DNA from: Montifringilla adamsi
Lineage: Eukaryota; Chordata; Aves; Passeriformes; Passeridae
Direction: 5' to 3'
NCBI GenBank assembly: GCA_017590115.1
Contig: JAGGNK010009114.1
Span: 17,195,937 to 17,259,936 of the forward strand
Length of the DNA: 64,000 nucleotides
The notes under the pieces: model-generated
What the model saw: the letters and a program-made list of their open reading frames with translations, nothing else
The model's database searches: none
What the model was told of the DNA's origin: nothing
Translations under genes and position numbers: made by a program
Shown: one piece after another, positions 12,501 through 25,010 of the stretch
Position numbering within the stretch: position 1 is the stretch's first letter
Layout of the letters: the number at the start of each line of letters is the position of its first letter

Positions 12501-15500
12501 AACTGCGACCCTGCAGGTCTCAGATGAAACCCCTCTGTAAGTACAAACAGTCTGCCCCACGTGGGCTTTACAGAGTTGGAAGATGCTTAGCTAGTTTTGG
12601 CAGCCTAGATCTGAACCCTGAGTGACTACAGGAGGGGAAGAGAGGAGTAGAGACACCAAGTGGCTCTGTCATAATTATTCAGGAGGTATTTAGGGTAGTG
12701 CCATGAACTGTATTGCTTTGTGTTCCACGTTTGTAAGCAAAGCCATGGAAGACAAGAGTTCCTCATGCTGCTGCAGATCTAAACTGGAATTGTGAGTACA
12801 GGTAAGCAAAGTGTGAGGCAATCCTCAGGGCACCAAGATATCAGGACTAAAGAAACAATTGGATCATGACTCAAAAATTGCAGGCAACCATGTTAACATA
12901 CATGAAGGTTTTAAAGGTCTATATGTGCCTCTTTCTCCTGTATCAAAATCCATCTTATAGGCCATAAAATACTGTCAGAAACTTAAGAGCAATAGCAAAG
13001 GGTGTGAAACAAACTAGAACATGTTTCTGGATAAGAGCAAGAAAGAGACAATTCTGCTGATGTCCAAAGACCCTGTGATAGGCAGAAATCTCCATTGGAG
13101 AAAACTCACTGATGGCTCCTGGGAAGCAGATTGTGGTCCAGAGTACAGAGAGGGAGGGGAATCAGCAGCAACCTTCCCAAAGAAGTTCCCTCCACATTAA
13201 ATTATGGTTGGCAGTTTGAAATTTGGGTCTGTGCATGAAACAGATTTATCAGCTGGGAAGAGAGTGGTACAGGATGTTAATTATTTGCTACAGGCATGAA
13301 ACAGAGATGAAGGGATCCTGATTCCTAATTCTTGTGCTGATTTTTTAGAGTGGTGAATTGATGAAGAGAAGCACTGATCACAGAGAGCCTTGAATTGTGC
13401 TTGCACCTGAAGGTGCAGGAATCTGGGTTTTGCTATGGAAAAATGATCATTAGAAAAGATATTTTTGAGCCCAGATCAAACAGAAGGGCTGTAAGCAGCA
13501 AGAGCAGTGTGATTTTTTTTCCTATAACTGTTTTTGTGCATACTGTAACTGCTGTACATTGGTGCCATCTACTGCCTGGCCTGGGGCTGTCCCTGCCTGG
13601 ATCTCTGAGGGCATCACCAGAGAAAGGTGTAACAAAAGTGCAAGAAAGTTAAAAAAGCTTTACTCTGTGGATGCCCTGACACAACACGAAAAATCCTACC
13701 TACCTGTCCTGATGAAAGCTGCAGTGATTTAAAGAGAACAGAGATGTTAACCAGTGATACAGCTCACTTGCCTTGGAGTTTGGACAGAAACCATGGGTGA
13801 GCATCTCTTTGGCCTGAAGGAAACATAAAGGAATCTGCTGGATTCCTTAACCTTGTCCATGTAGTATGGCAAAATAAGTCTCATCTGATCCGATACAGAT
13901 GCCAACAGCAGTGAGACACTCTGAGAGACAGGGAGGAGATCCTGCAGCTTTCACCATGCTGATGGTATATGGCTGCTTCCCTGGGGTCAAAACAGAGGTT
14001 CATGTGGCATCCATGCCAGGAGACTGGCACTAGAGCATAGCCCACAGCTCACACCCTGCAGCCACTGTGATTGTCACCATGGGCAGGGTGCTGGACACTT
14101 CTGAAACTCCTCTTTGCATGCCAGAGCCTCCCTGCAGCCCATGTCTCTCTTTTAATGTCATTACCATAACCCCCCCCATAAAGCTTCCATGGTGATCCAT
14201 GAAGCTGCTGTTCACAGTGGCTGTAAAAATAATACATGTAGGGGGTGTTTCCGTCAGATGCTCTGAGCGGTACAGCACAGTTCACATCATCACAGCTAAC
14301 TCAACTGAGGCTGCTCCAGGAAACTTTGTCTGTAGGGAAGGTGGGAGAATGACCAAAGGTGAGAGAGGTTTTGGTTGTACATGGGGTTATGCTATCAGGG
14401 GACTGAATAATGAAGCAGCTCCTTGCAAATGGCAAAGACTGGCTCATTAAGTAACCATAAAAATTGTGAAACATCTCTTAATCTAGTGAAATTATTCAGA
14501 TTAAACTTTAGTAATCTGCATGTATCTCGAGCTGACCTATAGGATCCTTATTAAGAGCCTCTTTGCTGCCTCACATTCAGCAGCAGTGGTGTTTTCAGTG
14601 AGCAGTGGCATCTGACAAAAAATCCAAAAATTCTGTCAAGGGCAGAGAGAGAAGCAGAAAGAAGTAAAAAGTTTCCAGGACAAGAAGGCTCTGACCTAAA
14701 AGAATGGAAATTCAACAGGGTATGATTTGTGCCTTGTATCCTCAGAAAATCTTAAAGAGGAACACTTCATAAACTTCAAGGACTGTAAATGTAAAATCTG
14801 AAATTAAATGTCTTTATCTCACATATTGGTGATGTCATCCACTGTCCAAAGAAGTGTCTGAGAGGATGAGAGGGTGACAAATTACTTAGATACTCAGGTA
14901 TGCACTGCAGCATCCAAATCCTCAGGAATTGCTCAGGCTGGTAACAGTGCTCCTCAGGTGGGACAGCCACAGGGATCAGGAGCAGGACCTGGCATCCTTC
15001 CCTGGTAGAACAGGAATAGGGTTCATGTTCTTCTCAGTCCAAGGCATTTGTTCTTATTAGCCATTAAACTGACCATTTACAGGGCCTTAGCACCACTGTG
15101 GCTAGGGGTTTCATCAATACACTGTGCCCTCTTTGTCAGTGTGCTCTCCTCCTTTCACAGGCAACAGCAGCCAAAATTCCAGTCCCAGGTTTGTGACCAG
15201 CCACCAAGCCAGTGCCCAGGCAGCAAGAGCACAACCAGCAGCAGCAGAAAAATGCCATCTTCCAATAGACCTGCCCAGAGGAAAAGGGGGAAGAGTACTT
15301 GAAGACAGACATGGTGTTTGCCTGACTCACAGCTCAAGGTGAAGTCTCATTTAATGACACAGGTGTCTGTTTACTTTGTGACAGAGATTGTCTCAAATAT
15401 TTTCAATTTGTGGTAAATGCTGACTTTTCTAACATGTCATTCTGAAGCCTCTTTTGATCATTATGTTTACAAGGTAATCTCATAACCAAAGACTCTTTTA

Positions 15501-17337
15501 AGTGCTTGTGGAGTGCCTGAGTTCAAAAGGATCTGTCTTGGTTATCTCTGCTTCAAATGAAAATCAATACCCATCATAAGTATCCCAAAGCCAGCTCCTA
15601 TCCAAGGATAAAAGCTTTTGTATGTAAGAATGTATGTATTTGTTATTATGGAAATTATAATTTAAAACTGCACAAATAAAAGGGGTTTCATGCTCTTCTT
15701 TAGAAATTATGGAAAATTACCTTTCTTAATAATTCAGTTTTATACAAACTGAACATAAACTCTTTCTGAGAACGTGAGAAAAAAGAACGAACATTTTCTC
15801 AGAGCAGCAAATCAGTGGAGACTGCCTTTCAGGAGAAGAAACTTGAGTTTCCCACTGGGAGCTGATCCCACATATGACTTTTAGGAAGACCAGCCACGGC
15901 CACCAACAGATACACCGTCAGAGCCAAACATAAGCCTTTGGGGGAACGTGATCTGACAAGCAGCTGCCACTGCTGAAAACTTTCTTTGTAGACCTTGACA
16001 TCTGGCTTCCTCAGCTGCCAAGCTTGGCCTCCTCCAAGGTGCCACAGGAGACACATTGCTGCAGCAGGTAGGAAGCTGGGAGGACAAAGATCACAATTTG
16101 ATGTGACTGGGAAGTAGGAGATGTGCTTGGCTGGATGTAAGGCACTAATTTGCATGGCCTTTGTGACACCTTTTATTTTCTACAGGTTTGTTCATGAGTT
16201 TGCAGTTCTATATGCATAAATTATTTTAGTAGAAGAAGGGAAAGGGGAATAGAGGAATGGGAAGGGTCACACCACAACTTTCAATCTATCTTTATATATT
16301 CAAAAGATTGATTTAATTTGATGTGGTTTCAAACCAGAGCTCCAAATCCAGTGCCTTGCTACATTGGAAATGATGTGCACACCAGTATTAAAGGTGTCAG
16401 CAGAATAAAGTTAGATAGGACAAATGCAAATTTCACAAATAGGTGAAGGTTGAAAAAGTGGTGGTCTCTTCAACCACCCTGAATACTGTGGTGACTGGAG
16501 ACTCCCCTGAGCTCAACATGGCAGTGTTCTGCTCCGTGTCTGGAGCTGAGCTCCTTGCCAGTCTGCAGTGGTTTTGTTTGACACACAGACCATAAGCACT
16601 TCAATCCTTTATAAGGTGTGGGTGGGACCAAGCTGAGGCTTTTTCAGATACTGAGTAAGCCAAGGTTTCACTTCAAGAGAGGGTCACTTGAGACCTGAAT
16701 GGTGAGACAGGGTGAGGGGAAGTTCATATTGCTACACTAGGTGTGACTGCAACGTCACAGTGAGAACAAGGTGTTTGTTTTCCCTGGCTTGCCAACTGCT
16801 AGCTGTACAGGGAAGGAGGAAAAGACCAAGATGAGTCACTCTCTGAAAGCAGCATTTCTTACTCCTTCCTCTGAAGTGTCTGTTCCCAGTGTGGGAGACA
16901 AGCTAGGTCACTGGTTTCAGAGAGGAAACTACCTTGAGTTGAGTCTTGGCATTGTGCAAATATCAGTTTTCCAGAAAGGTTTAAATGGTTCTTTGCTTTA
17001 TAATAATTTTTGCATATAATTGACTGAACTGCTTTGTTCAAAACTTGGCTCCTGCCTAGACCTCAGTGAGAAGGAAAAGTAATTGCCTGCGTTTAAATAG
17101 TCCCCTGTTTATAATCCAAACACTGCAGCATGGAACCATTGCATGAGAACTGGGAAGTAAACCTGACTACAAGCCAGCTCCTCACAAATGTGAAACAAAT
17201 GTCAGCCTTTCATTATCCAAGACAAAATGTAAAGCAAACAGCTTCCGAGGTAATTCACTTTTTACCCTATCTCCTTAAAGGATAGAGGTTTTCCTTGAAA
17301 TGCAGATGAGAATATTTACTATAAATACTTTATAATG
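9581..17337. other. Long non-coding stretch
   Basis: About 7.7 kb with no recognisable exon, RNA gene or named repeat. Open frames here are short and show no known motif. It holds one weak CTCF-like site (13563-13574) and a 10-bp palindrome CCCACGTGGG containing an E-box at 12556-12565. Confidence 0.5.
13563..13574 (-). promoter_or_regulatory. Weak candidate CTCF motif
   Basis: GCCATCTACTGC on the plus strand is GCAGTAGATGGC on the minus strand, agreeing with 11 of 12 positions of the CTCF core CCASYAGRKGGC. Motif-only evidence; chance occurrence is quite possible. Confidence 0.3.
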
Positions 17338-17682
17338 GTGAAATCGTAGAATGTTTTGGGATGGAAAGGACCTCAAAGATCATCTAGCTTCAAGCCCTAT
17401 GCCTTGGACAGGGACACCTTCCATTAAAACAGTTTGCTTAGTGCCCCATCCAGTCTGGCCTTGAACACTTCCGTGGATGGGGCATCCACAAAGTCTCTGG
17501 GCAACTTGTGCCAATGTCTCACGGCACTCAGAGTGAAGAATTTCTTCCTCGTATCTAATTTAAACCTGCCCTGTTTCAGTTTAATGCCATTTCCCCATGT
17601 CCTATCACTCCATGACCTTGTAAAAAGTCTCTCTCCAGCTTTCTTGTCGGTCTCCTTCAGTCACTGGAAGGCTGGCATAATG
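17338..17682 (-). mobile_element. CR1 LINE, 5'-truncated 3' end (younger avian type)
   Basis: Classic reversed CR1 3' end: TGGAAAGGACCTCAAAGATC near 17361, GGACAGGGACACCTTCCATT near 17406, GATGGGGCATCCACAAAGTC near 17476, GAATTTCTTCCTCGTATCTA near 17537 and CCCCATGTCCTATCACTCCA near 17593. The text matches the well-known avian CR1 closely, so this copy is younger than the other fragments except the one near 1 kb. Similarity ends near 17682, giving a copy of about 345 bp with no working ORF. Confidence 0.93.
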
Positions 17683-17763
17683 GGTCTTCAGCAAACATTT
17701 TATATCCAGTATACAGTTAGAGCCAGAAATTACAAAAGGTTAAACAGTACCTTTTAATAGCGA

Positions 17764-17777
17764 CCACAAGATGGCAG
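17764..17777 (+). promoter_or_regulatory. Candidate CTCF motif
   Basis: CCACAAGATGGCAG matches the CTCF core at all positions except the fifth (A instead of C/T). It lies about 80 bp beyond the CR1 copy, so it is not carried by the element's known 3' end. Confidence 0.4.
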
Positions 17778-18830
17778 AGTTGGACTTAGAACAATTACAT
17801 TTTTGGGTAAACTACTAACTCTAAAACTTCAGGCTAAAAAAAGTCTTTGTGTCCTGTAGAAAAACAAATAAACAAGGGCCAGTTATTAAAGAAACATCTT
17901 TCCATGGCAAGGAATTGCACATCAATATAATACCAATAGTAGCAAACAAACTGATCAGATCTGACTAGGCCTGAATCAGACAATGAAATGTGGGCTCCCT
18001 CCTGAATACCCTGGCCACAGTGGAGGAAATCACCTGGATAGTGATATGTAAGAGAACTGAGGAGTGTTTTGGTGGCACCTCTTTGTTTTCCAGGGTCAGG
18101 CAAAAGCCAGCCATCAGCAACTGAAAGTTAATTCCAAAGATGCCAGAAATACACATGATGCAAACAGCCAGTGTTACCATTAAACTTCCACAAATACATT
18201 TACCATAAGCAAAAAGTTGCTCACTTCTTGAGAAGTGCTTACCCTTACAGATTGTCTCTCCTAAGCAGCTCTCTCCAAAAATACTCTAATCCTACAGCTC
18301 CAGTAGTGTCTCCCTCACAAAAAAGTTGCTGTCTTCAGAGGTATCCACCATGATCCTCAGGATGCTAATCACCAACAGAATGATACAGGATCCTGTGGGG
18401 AAATTTGGCTCTATATACACATCTTGGGACTGCTCTGAATCCATGTGTAGTCTGCCTTAGCTGTGTGAAATTTTGTTGCTGGGTAGCTGGAAGGTGACTT
18501 GGGCTGTGCTCAGTTATCACATGAATGGGACTACATGATGGCTTTTAACCAAGTTCTGTCTGGTTCTGATGTAAATACGCAAGAACACACACACAAGTAA
18601 TGTTATGAGCATCATATATGGAGTAAACACATCATATATTCCTGTTATACATTTATGGCCAGATTCACTGTCCTTGGGAGGTTAAAATGCCAATCAAGGG
18701 TTGCTTATCCATGGAGAGCCTTTTCTGTGCAACTCCCACTTTTCTAAAAGAAGTCCTTCCACTCTTGCCAGACTTCACAAAGGGGTTTTTTGCCATCTCA
18801 GTGCCTGGTTAAGGCGTAAATTTCATTTTC

Positions 18831-18844
18831 CCACTAGGTGGCAG
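18831..18844 (+). promoter_or_regulatory. Strong candidate CTCF motif
   Basis: CCACTAGGTGGCAG is a full match to the CTCF core CCASYAGRKGGCR. It is in the same orientation as, and about 1.07 kb from, the site at 17764. Binding is inferred only. Confidence 0.6.
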
Positions 18845-21033
18845 ATTGTCATAGTCGAAATCCTCGTTCAGGTCCATTCCATTAATTTGGCATCGTCTAC
18901 TTGCCAGCTTTGTAGTTGACCTGTTTCGTGTACGAATACATTGGAACCAGAACAGATATGGTGATGTGCTCTTCACCAATTTGTTTAGAATTCAACCAGT
19001 TTGTTTACTTATTGATGGATCTCACCTGAGCTCAGTCTGACATTGCAGTGCCTACACAGCAGGACACATGGTTCCTGAGAAATGATGGGCATACATCACA
19101 TGCACTTTGCATCTTCACAGGACCTACACAGCTCCTCCAGGGCTCTGCAGGAAGGAGTGTGTTGGCAAACCACTCTTCTACAGATCTAGGATGTGTGTTG
19201 TGGCTCGTTCAAATTTCTGGACACGGGGCATCTCAAAAAGCCCAGCCCTACAGCAAAAAACAATTTTTTTCCTCTCTGAATGCTTAAGGAATTGAGCATA
19301 CTTCCTAAGAGCTGCTAGCTGTCCTGCTCTGTGTTCCAGAGTTTTTCAATGCCTTTTTCCCTTGCAAGTGATGAACTCCTTTCATTTGGGCAGGTCCAGG
19401 ACTTCAGAAAGTTGCAGCAATAAAATCTGCAGTCCTGATGCTCCTGCGCTTGCATGAGGTTCTTCAGGTTCCAGTTCTGGCTTCAAAATTCAAACTCTTC
19501 TATAACTACCAGATTTTTCTTGTTTCACTCAAACCCCTAAATTCTTACAGACACCTGGAAAGATAATCTTGACTCACAGGACACTTCATCTAGGTGCAGA
19601 TTTTCTCCCCTGCAACTTGTTACTTATAACCTGAAGAAATTCTATTGGAGCTTGTGCTAGTGTCATTCACTGAGTTTAATGGATTTTTTTTCCTGCCTCA
19701 CATTGGTGCAATATCGATGACAGTTGGTCCTGGTGACTTCTCCCTTACCCATGACTCAGTTTGCTACAGTGCTCTCCTGGCTCTGCCGTCTGTGCTGAGG
19801 AAGCAGATGAGCTGTTTAAGATCAAGATCTCTCCATCTAAAACTGCAGCACAGATTTTCCCAACAGTGTTGGGGATTTAAGGTCCATTAGCCACTAAGCA
19901 GGCACTGGCACCTGAAAATTCACTTCTGAAGGAACATGTGTGAGCTTTGCATACAAAGGCAAATAACAAATTACACTTCAGGATGTGTTAACTTTGTCAT
20001 GTGCTGTTGTTTCAGCAGTGGGGACCTTTTAACAGTCCCAGGGAGGTGTGATGTACTCACACCTATCTGTATCTGTTTTCCTAACTCTAGTGCACGTCTT
20101 TCAAACTTTCATTTGAGAGGATCAATGCTTCCTAATAGGTTTTCAAGGGCATGGAGCATTCTTCTACTTTCCTGTGACCTAGGTAAGGACCTTGGCATCT
20201 CACAGAGTTGACTGGAGCCTGTTACAACTGGACTGACCTGTTGTACCGTGGTAGCATCAAACACATAAAGGTCACACAATCTCTTTTTGAGAGGGGAATG
20301 ATGCCCCAAACTGGCTATGTCCTGGAAGGTGGTGATCTCACTTCTTCACACATTTAATTTGAATTACTCCTGTTGTGGTGGATTAGCACTGACTGGACAC
20401 AATAATCAGGACACTTCTGGTGCCCCATGCTGCTGGGAGCTTCCTTGCCCTTGTTACATGGTAATCTTTTCCATGCCTTTTGCAGATGTCAAGCTGTCAA
20501 AGCAATTCCCTGGGTTTGTTTGTTCTTTCCCTACTACTAGTTTTTCAGTGTAAAAGGTGGATTTGCAGATCCATCTCTGGGGGGAAGGTTTGGCTCTTCA
20601 GAGAGCTGTACAAGTCCAGCAAACACAGCCGTGTGGAAATACTTCATTTCCCCCAGATGTAGCCCTTCCTTCAGGCTCCCAGCCTGCTTCGAGCCCGTTC
20701 CTGTTTGTGTCCATCTGCAGTTTGCTGAAAGTCTTTTGTTGCCAAGTGCTTTTTGACTGCATACAAACAGACAGTCCCTAGAAACTATCTGAATTGATCT
20801 AATGGAAATCTGAAGACTGTGGCAATGAAAAGCCCAGTTATATGGCAGTGACAGTTTTTCTGTGCATAAAAAGCTTGTGACTAAAAGTCCAATACTTCAT
20901 AGACTGCAGAAGTGGGAGCTTTATATCATTTCCAGCTCACTAATAGTGTTGCCAACTCTCATGATTTTATCATGAGTCTCATGATATTCTTCTTAAAAGC
21001 TTAGTTTCTGAAGTCAGGCAATTACATGGGAAT

Positions 21034-21050
21034 CTTTCTCTCTCTCTCTC
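21034..21050. repeat. Short CT microsatellite
   Basis: TTTCTCTCTCTCTCTC followed by a T-run, inside the element with inverted termini. Confidence 0.85.
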
Positions 21051-21116
21051 TTTTTTTAACATTCTTTTCTTAGCAGCAAGTTTCTAGCCCTGATGCTTTC
21101 AAGGGGGAAAGAAGGG

Positions 21117-21160
21117 AAAAAATAAAAAAAAACCAAAAAAACAAAAAAACAAAAAAAAAC
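21117..21160. repeat. A-rich low-complexity run
   Basis: Runs of 5 to 9 A separated by single T, C or CC over about 45 bp; probably slippage within the old element. Confidence 0.85.
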
Positions 21161-21336
21161 AGAGAAAGCTTTAAAAGATGACCAAGGTTTGTCCTGAAGA
21201 CTCAAAAACACCAAGAATGCAAACCAAAAGAGGTACATGGATATTACTGTTTGCTTGTTTCTTTTTAATCTTGTGGGCTTTTTTTAAGCCAGCCTTATGT
21301 CCAACTCATGATTTTTGAATGCCTGGGATTGGCAAC

Positions 21337-24300
21337 TCTATTTTGACAGGCCTAATGCCTATGTGTAGCACTGGAAGTCCTGTTATGGTATTTATTTTTA
21401 GAAAAGCTATTTTAGCTCATTTGGCACATTCTTTACAGCTTCATCTACCTCGTGTAGTTAGACTCATGGGGCCAGATCCTTAGCTGGAGCAAATTAGAGC
21501 AAGACCTGTGATTTAAACCATCTGGAGATCTAGCTCATGGTGCAGTCATCTGGCTTTACTGGCAAAGGGATACAAAATATAGTCCCAATAACATTTTTAA
21601 AAACTCCATAAACTGTGCCTAAAATAGTCTTCCGTCGTTCTGGAGCAGATGTGGTATATACAGAGAACGCGGGATGGAAAGCTTCAGAGGATTGTCTTGC
21701 TGCTTGTATGAGTGCATCTCCATAGCTCACTCCATCAGATCTGCCTGTCATGGGTTTTGTACCCTCCCCATGCACTGCACCACAACTGAGCTGCTGCTTA
21801 AGCGTGTCTTTGCTGGGTGCTGTAAAATCATCACAAATGGGATTTCCATACAGGGAGATACCTACTGTGCTTCCTTCTCTTCATAACCTTTTACCCATTG
21901 CAATGGAACCAGGTAGCTTAGTATAAATGAAGGAGCCCCTCAGAGAGTAGCTCACATGGAAATGTCTTTGTGCTGGGCTCCCAAAACCCTCTGAGGTCAG
22001 ACAAGGTCAGTGCTGCTCTGGAGTTGGAATCCACAAGGACCACAGAGGAGCTGCAGGAAGTGGTCTTGGTGACTCAGCTGATGGCAATCCTCTTGCTGGG
22101 TCAGCATTGAGATGATGCCCAGCACAATGTGAGAAGGCAATGCTTGCTTCAACAAACTTCAGATAAAGTGCAAGATGAGGTCTCTGACCATTTATTTCCA
22201 AAAGATCTTACAAACTGTTTTGTAGGAACAAAAATTGGCATACCCTTTCAGGAGATTGAAGTGGTCAAAAAAATGTGATAGCTAATTCAAATCTCGGAAA
22301 ATGGATTTAAGAAAAAAAGATATGCAACTCATTTCCAGCCCTTTTTCCAGATGTTCTACAGTGAAAGTCCCCACAGCACCATGCAGACCTCCTGAATGTC
22401 ACTAAAGCTTTCCCCTTTGCTGGCAGCACTTCATGAGGCTGAGCTCCCCTTGCTGAGCTGTTGCCAGTGTTGACTGGAGTTGTTTAAAGCTGCTCTTCAA
22501 CTTCGGTTTGTGTGACTGTGTTGTTGGCACTGTACTAGAAACGTGTGAGCCCCTCCCCTGCTATTCAGTGATTCCAGTGATGATTGCTGAGAAAATTAAA
22601 CATCAATGCTCAGAGTCCTTGCTGTACCTTCTGCTCAGTCCCCAGCTGCTTTGTGGAAGCTGCTTTGCAGTGCTTTGCAGGAGCTCGTTTTGAAGGTGGT
22701 GGTGGGAAGGAGGCCACAGCTCAGCAGCTCAGCTGCAAATTGTGCAATCCCTGAACCACACTTGTGGCTGGAGCTCTTTGCTCCCAGGAAAGCACTGTAT
22801 CTAGGATGGCCCATTTCCTCAGGGGCTGTACCCATGCAGGGCCCAGGGCTCTTCTGTGGTCTTCTGAGCTGCTGGGTTTGTTTATTGTGGGCTTTCTTGT
22901 GGTTCTGCCTGCGTCACTCCTTCATTGAGTTATTCTCCTACAATACAGTCTGGGCTTTCCACCTTTGGACTACAGAGTGTGCACTGTCTCAGGTTGCATC
23001 AGCTCCAGCCTTTTTCCGAGTTTGCTTTGCATTTTCCTCTGGACTCATCCAGAACCTGATTAAGTAACTTTGTCCTGGGCATTTAACTCTTTAGAAAAGC
23101 TGGAGAAAAGGGCATTTTCTAGAGAGCATTTGGCAAGGAATAGAGGTGGGCTGTGCCTAGCACCCCTGGGAGCATGAGGGACTTATCCCAGGCTGCTGGA
23201 AAGTGCTCTGTGTAATACTTGGTAGATTCACCCTATTTTTGTCATGGTCTTCCAAAGTGTGGCACACTTGAGATGGCAGCTGTGATGTTCTGTGAAAGTT
23301 ATGGAAAAGGACAATCCTTCAGGGTGTACCTGATTACTTTTACTGCAATTTATTCTTCTGTGGTCAGAAGGGGAAAATGTAATTTAGTGGTGCAAGAAAA
23401 TGCTTACTGGGTTAAGTGTGTTCACTTCAGAGCATTTCAGGTTTCAGACAATTTGGGGAGACTGTGTTAAAAGAAGACTCAGGATGTAACAAACTGTTGG
23501 GCTGCACCAGGATCCCATGAGTTACCATCCCAGTTCTGGGGATCCTACTGTTGCTTAGGGGTGCTTCAACCAAATGACAAAAGGAGTTTTAAGAGTATTC
23601 TTTCTGATATTTGGAATATATTTATATACTGGGACTCCTGGGATGTACTCAGTGTTTGTCAACTCCTTTAGATGATCTTTGAAGAGAGGGCAGTTGTTCT
23701 TTGCACTGATTAGAATCTGCATGGTGAGTAGGAATGTTCATGCCACAAGCTTATGCTGGGGGAAGCTCCACTCTCCTTGGGGCTGCCTGGGGGGGTCATT
23801 CTCACCATGTTACATTTAGCATTTGGGTTATGTCATATCAGCTCTGCCAGTTGGAATTGAGAAATTTGCAGTGATACTAGAAGAATAATTGTCCTATTAA
23901 GAGGTCATATTATCAAAGAAACAGATTTACCCCACATTTTAATATCAAAATAATACAATGGGGTTTTTTTCCTTCATGTTTTATGCTAACTAATTATTTG
24001 ATTGTTGATCCTGAGGAAATCAGAGATTAACAAACTACACATTAGTAGCATAACCTCTCTTCTTGTGTGTAAAATTGCTACTAGTATATTTTCTAGGATT
24101 TGTTCACTCCAGATTTTGGAAGTCTTTGGGGATGGAATTTATTTTACCTTGGTTTTTTTACTAGTATAAATATTGTAATTTTTCATTCTGTTTTGAAAAA
24201 CTTTATTTGAATCCATGCATCAGAAACAACGGATTAAAATGAATGGATGGTTAGGAGGTGGTAGAAATTAATTTCGGACTTTTGGTGAAAGTTTTGTGGT

Positions 24301-24739
24301 CCTTGCTAGTCACCTTCTGCTGATGCCATTGTTCTGTAAATACACTAACAGATCTTAGTTGTCTTGGATAATTAAAAAGCTTCTGCATTTAATAGAAAGA
24401 CGTTAATTTTATAGTGTGGTTCCAATGTTTATCCTGCCTATGCTTATGTGACCTAGTGTATATATTATCTTCCCCTGAGGAGTTTATCCCATCTGCTTAC
24501 CCCATGAGACATGCACAGATCACCTCCTGTGTGTAGAGCCAGTGGGATCTAGGCTGTTTTGGAAATGTTTGGGATTTTCCAGAAGAAAGTAATCATATTA
24601 GTATTATAGAGCTCCCTTTCTGTGCATATTATACTAAAAACCACTAACAGAGAGAGAGGTGCTTTAATTCTGTGGAAAGGTTTGATGCTGTGTGCGTTTC
24701 AATGGAAATAACTTTTGTCTCTGTGGATGTGTAGCTTTA
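21337..24739. other. Non-coding stretch
   Basis: No exon or nameable repeat with confidence. GGGCCAGATCCTTAGCTGG at 21470-21488 resembles an old amniote repeat but is too short to annotate. The 153-codon open frame at 22606-23067 shows no known domain and is not credited as a gene. Confidence 0.45.
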
Positions 24740-25010
24740 TAGCATCAGTCCCCTAAGTATATGTAAAGCGTATTCTGCGGGTAAACCGCTTCTTGTGTAG
24801 TCAATATGCATATTTATTGGTAAAACATATGCATACTGTCATCTGTCCAATGTTTTACGTGTTACCCAATTTCAAATGAACAGAATAAAACAACTGCATT
24901 AGGCTGCAGTACATTGGTAAAAAATATTTATTCTCATCACAGGGAGCACTGAAGCTCATGAGTGACTGTGGTTCCTAACACCAAGCCCAATTAAATAGGG
25001 TATAGAATCT
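24740..25010. promoter_or_regulatory. Candidate conserved non-coding block with paired ATATGCATA sites
   Basis: Repeat-free, AT-rich and rich in homeodomain/POU-like words: the palindrome ATATGCATAT at 24804-24813 and ATATGCATA at 24827-24835, 23 bp apart, next to a GTAAAC forkhead-like word (24781-24786). This composition resembles vertebrate enhancers. Conservation cannot be measured here. Confidence 0.3.

Larger units (their letters stand above)
17683..20947. other. Non-coding stretch with two CTCF-like motifs
   Basis: No coding exon or RNA gene recognised. Short CA run near 18587-18595. CTCF-like sites are listed separately. Confidence 0.5.
20948..21336. mobile_element. Unassigned element with short terminal inverted repeats
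   Basis: The left end begins GTTGCCAACTCTCATGATTT. The right end reads TCATGATTTTTGAATGCCTG and finishes ATTGGCAAC, whose complement again starts GTTGCCAA. CTCATGATTTT is also repeated in direct orientation at 20957-20967 and 21305-21315. The interior is low-complexity: a CT run (about 21034-21050) and A/C-rich runs at 21117-21160. I have seen this kind of 'gttgccaactctcatgattt' sequence as an old repeated family in reptiles and birds, but I cannot assign it to a transposon class, and no clear target-site duplication is visible. Confidence 0.5.

Noticed and set aside
22606..23067. 153-codon plus-strand open frame with hydrophobic stretches
   Set aside because: No recognised domain, no splice context and no regulatory context; length is within chance for this much vertebrate DNA.
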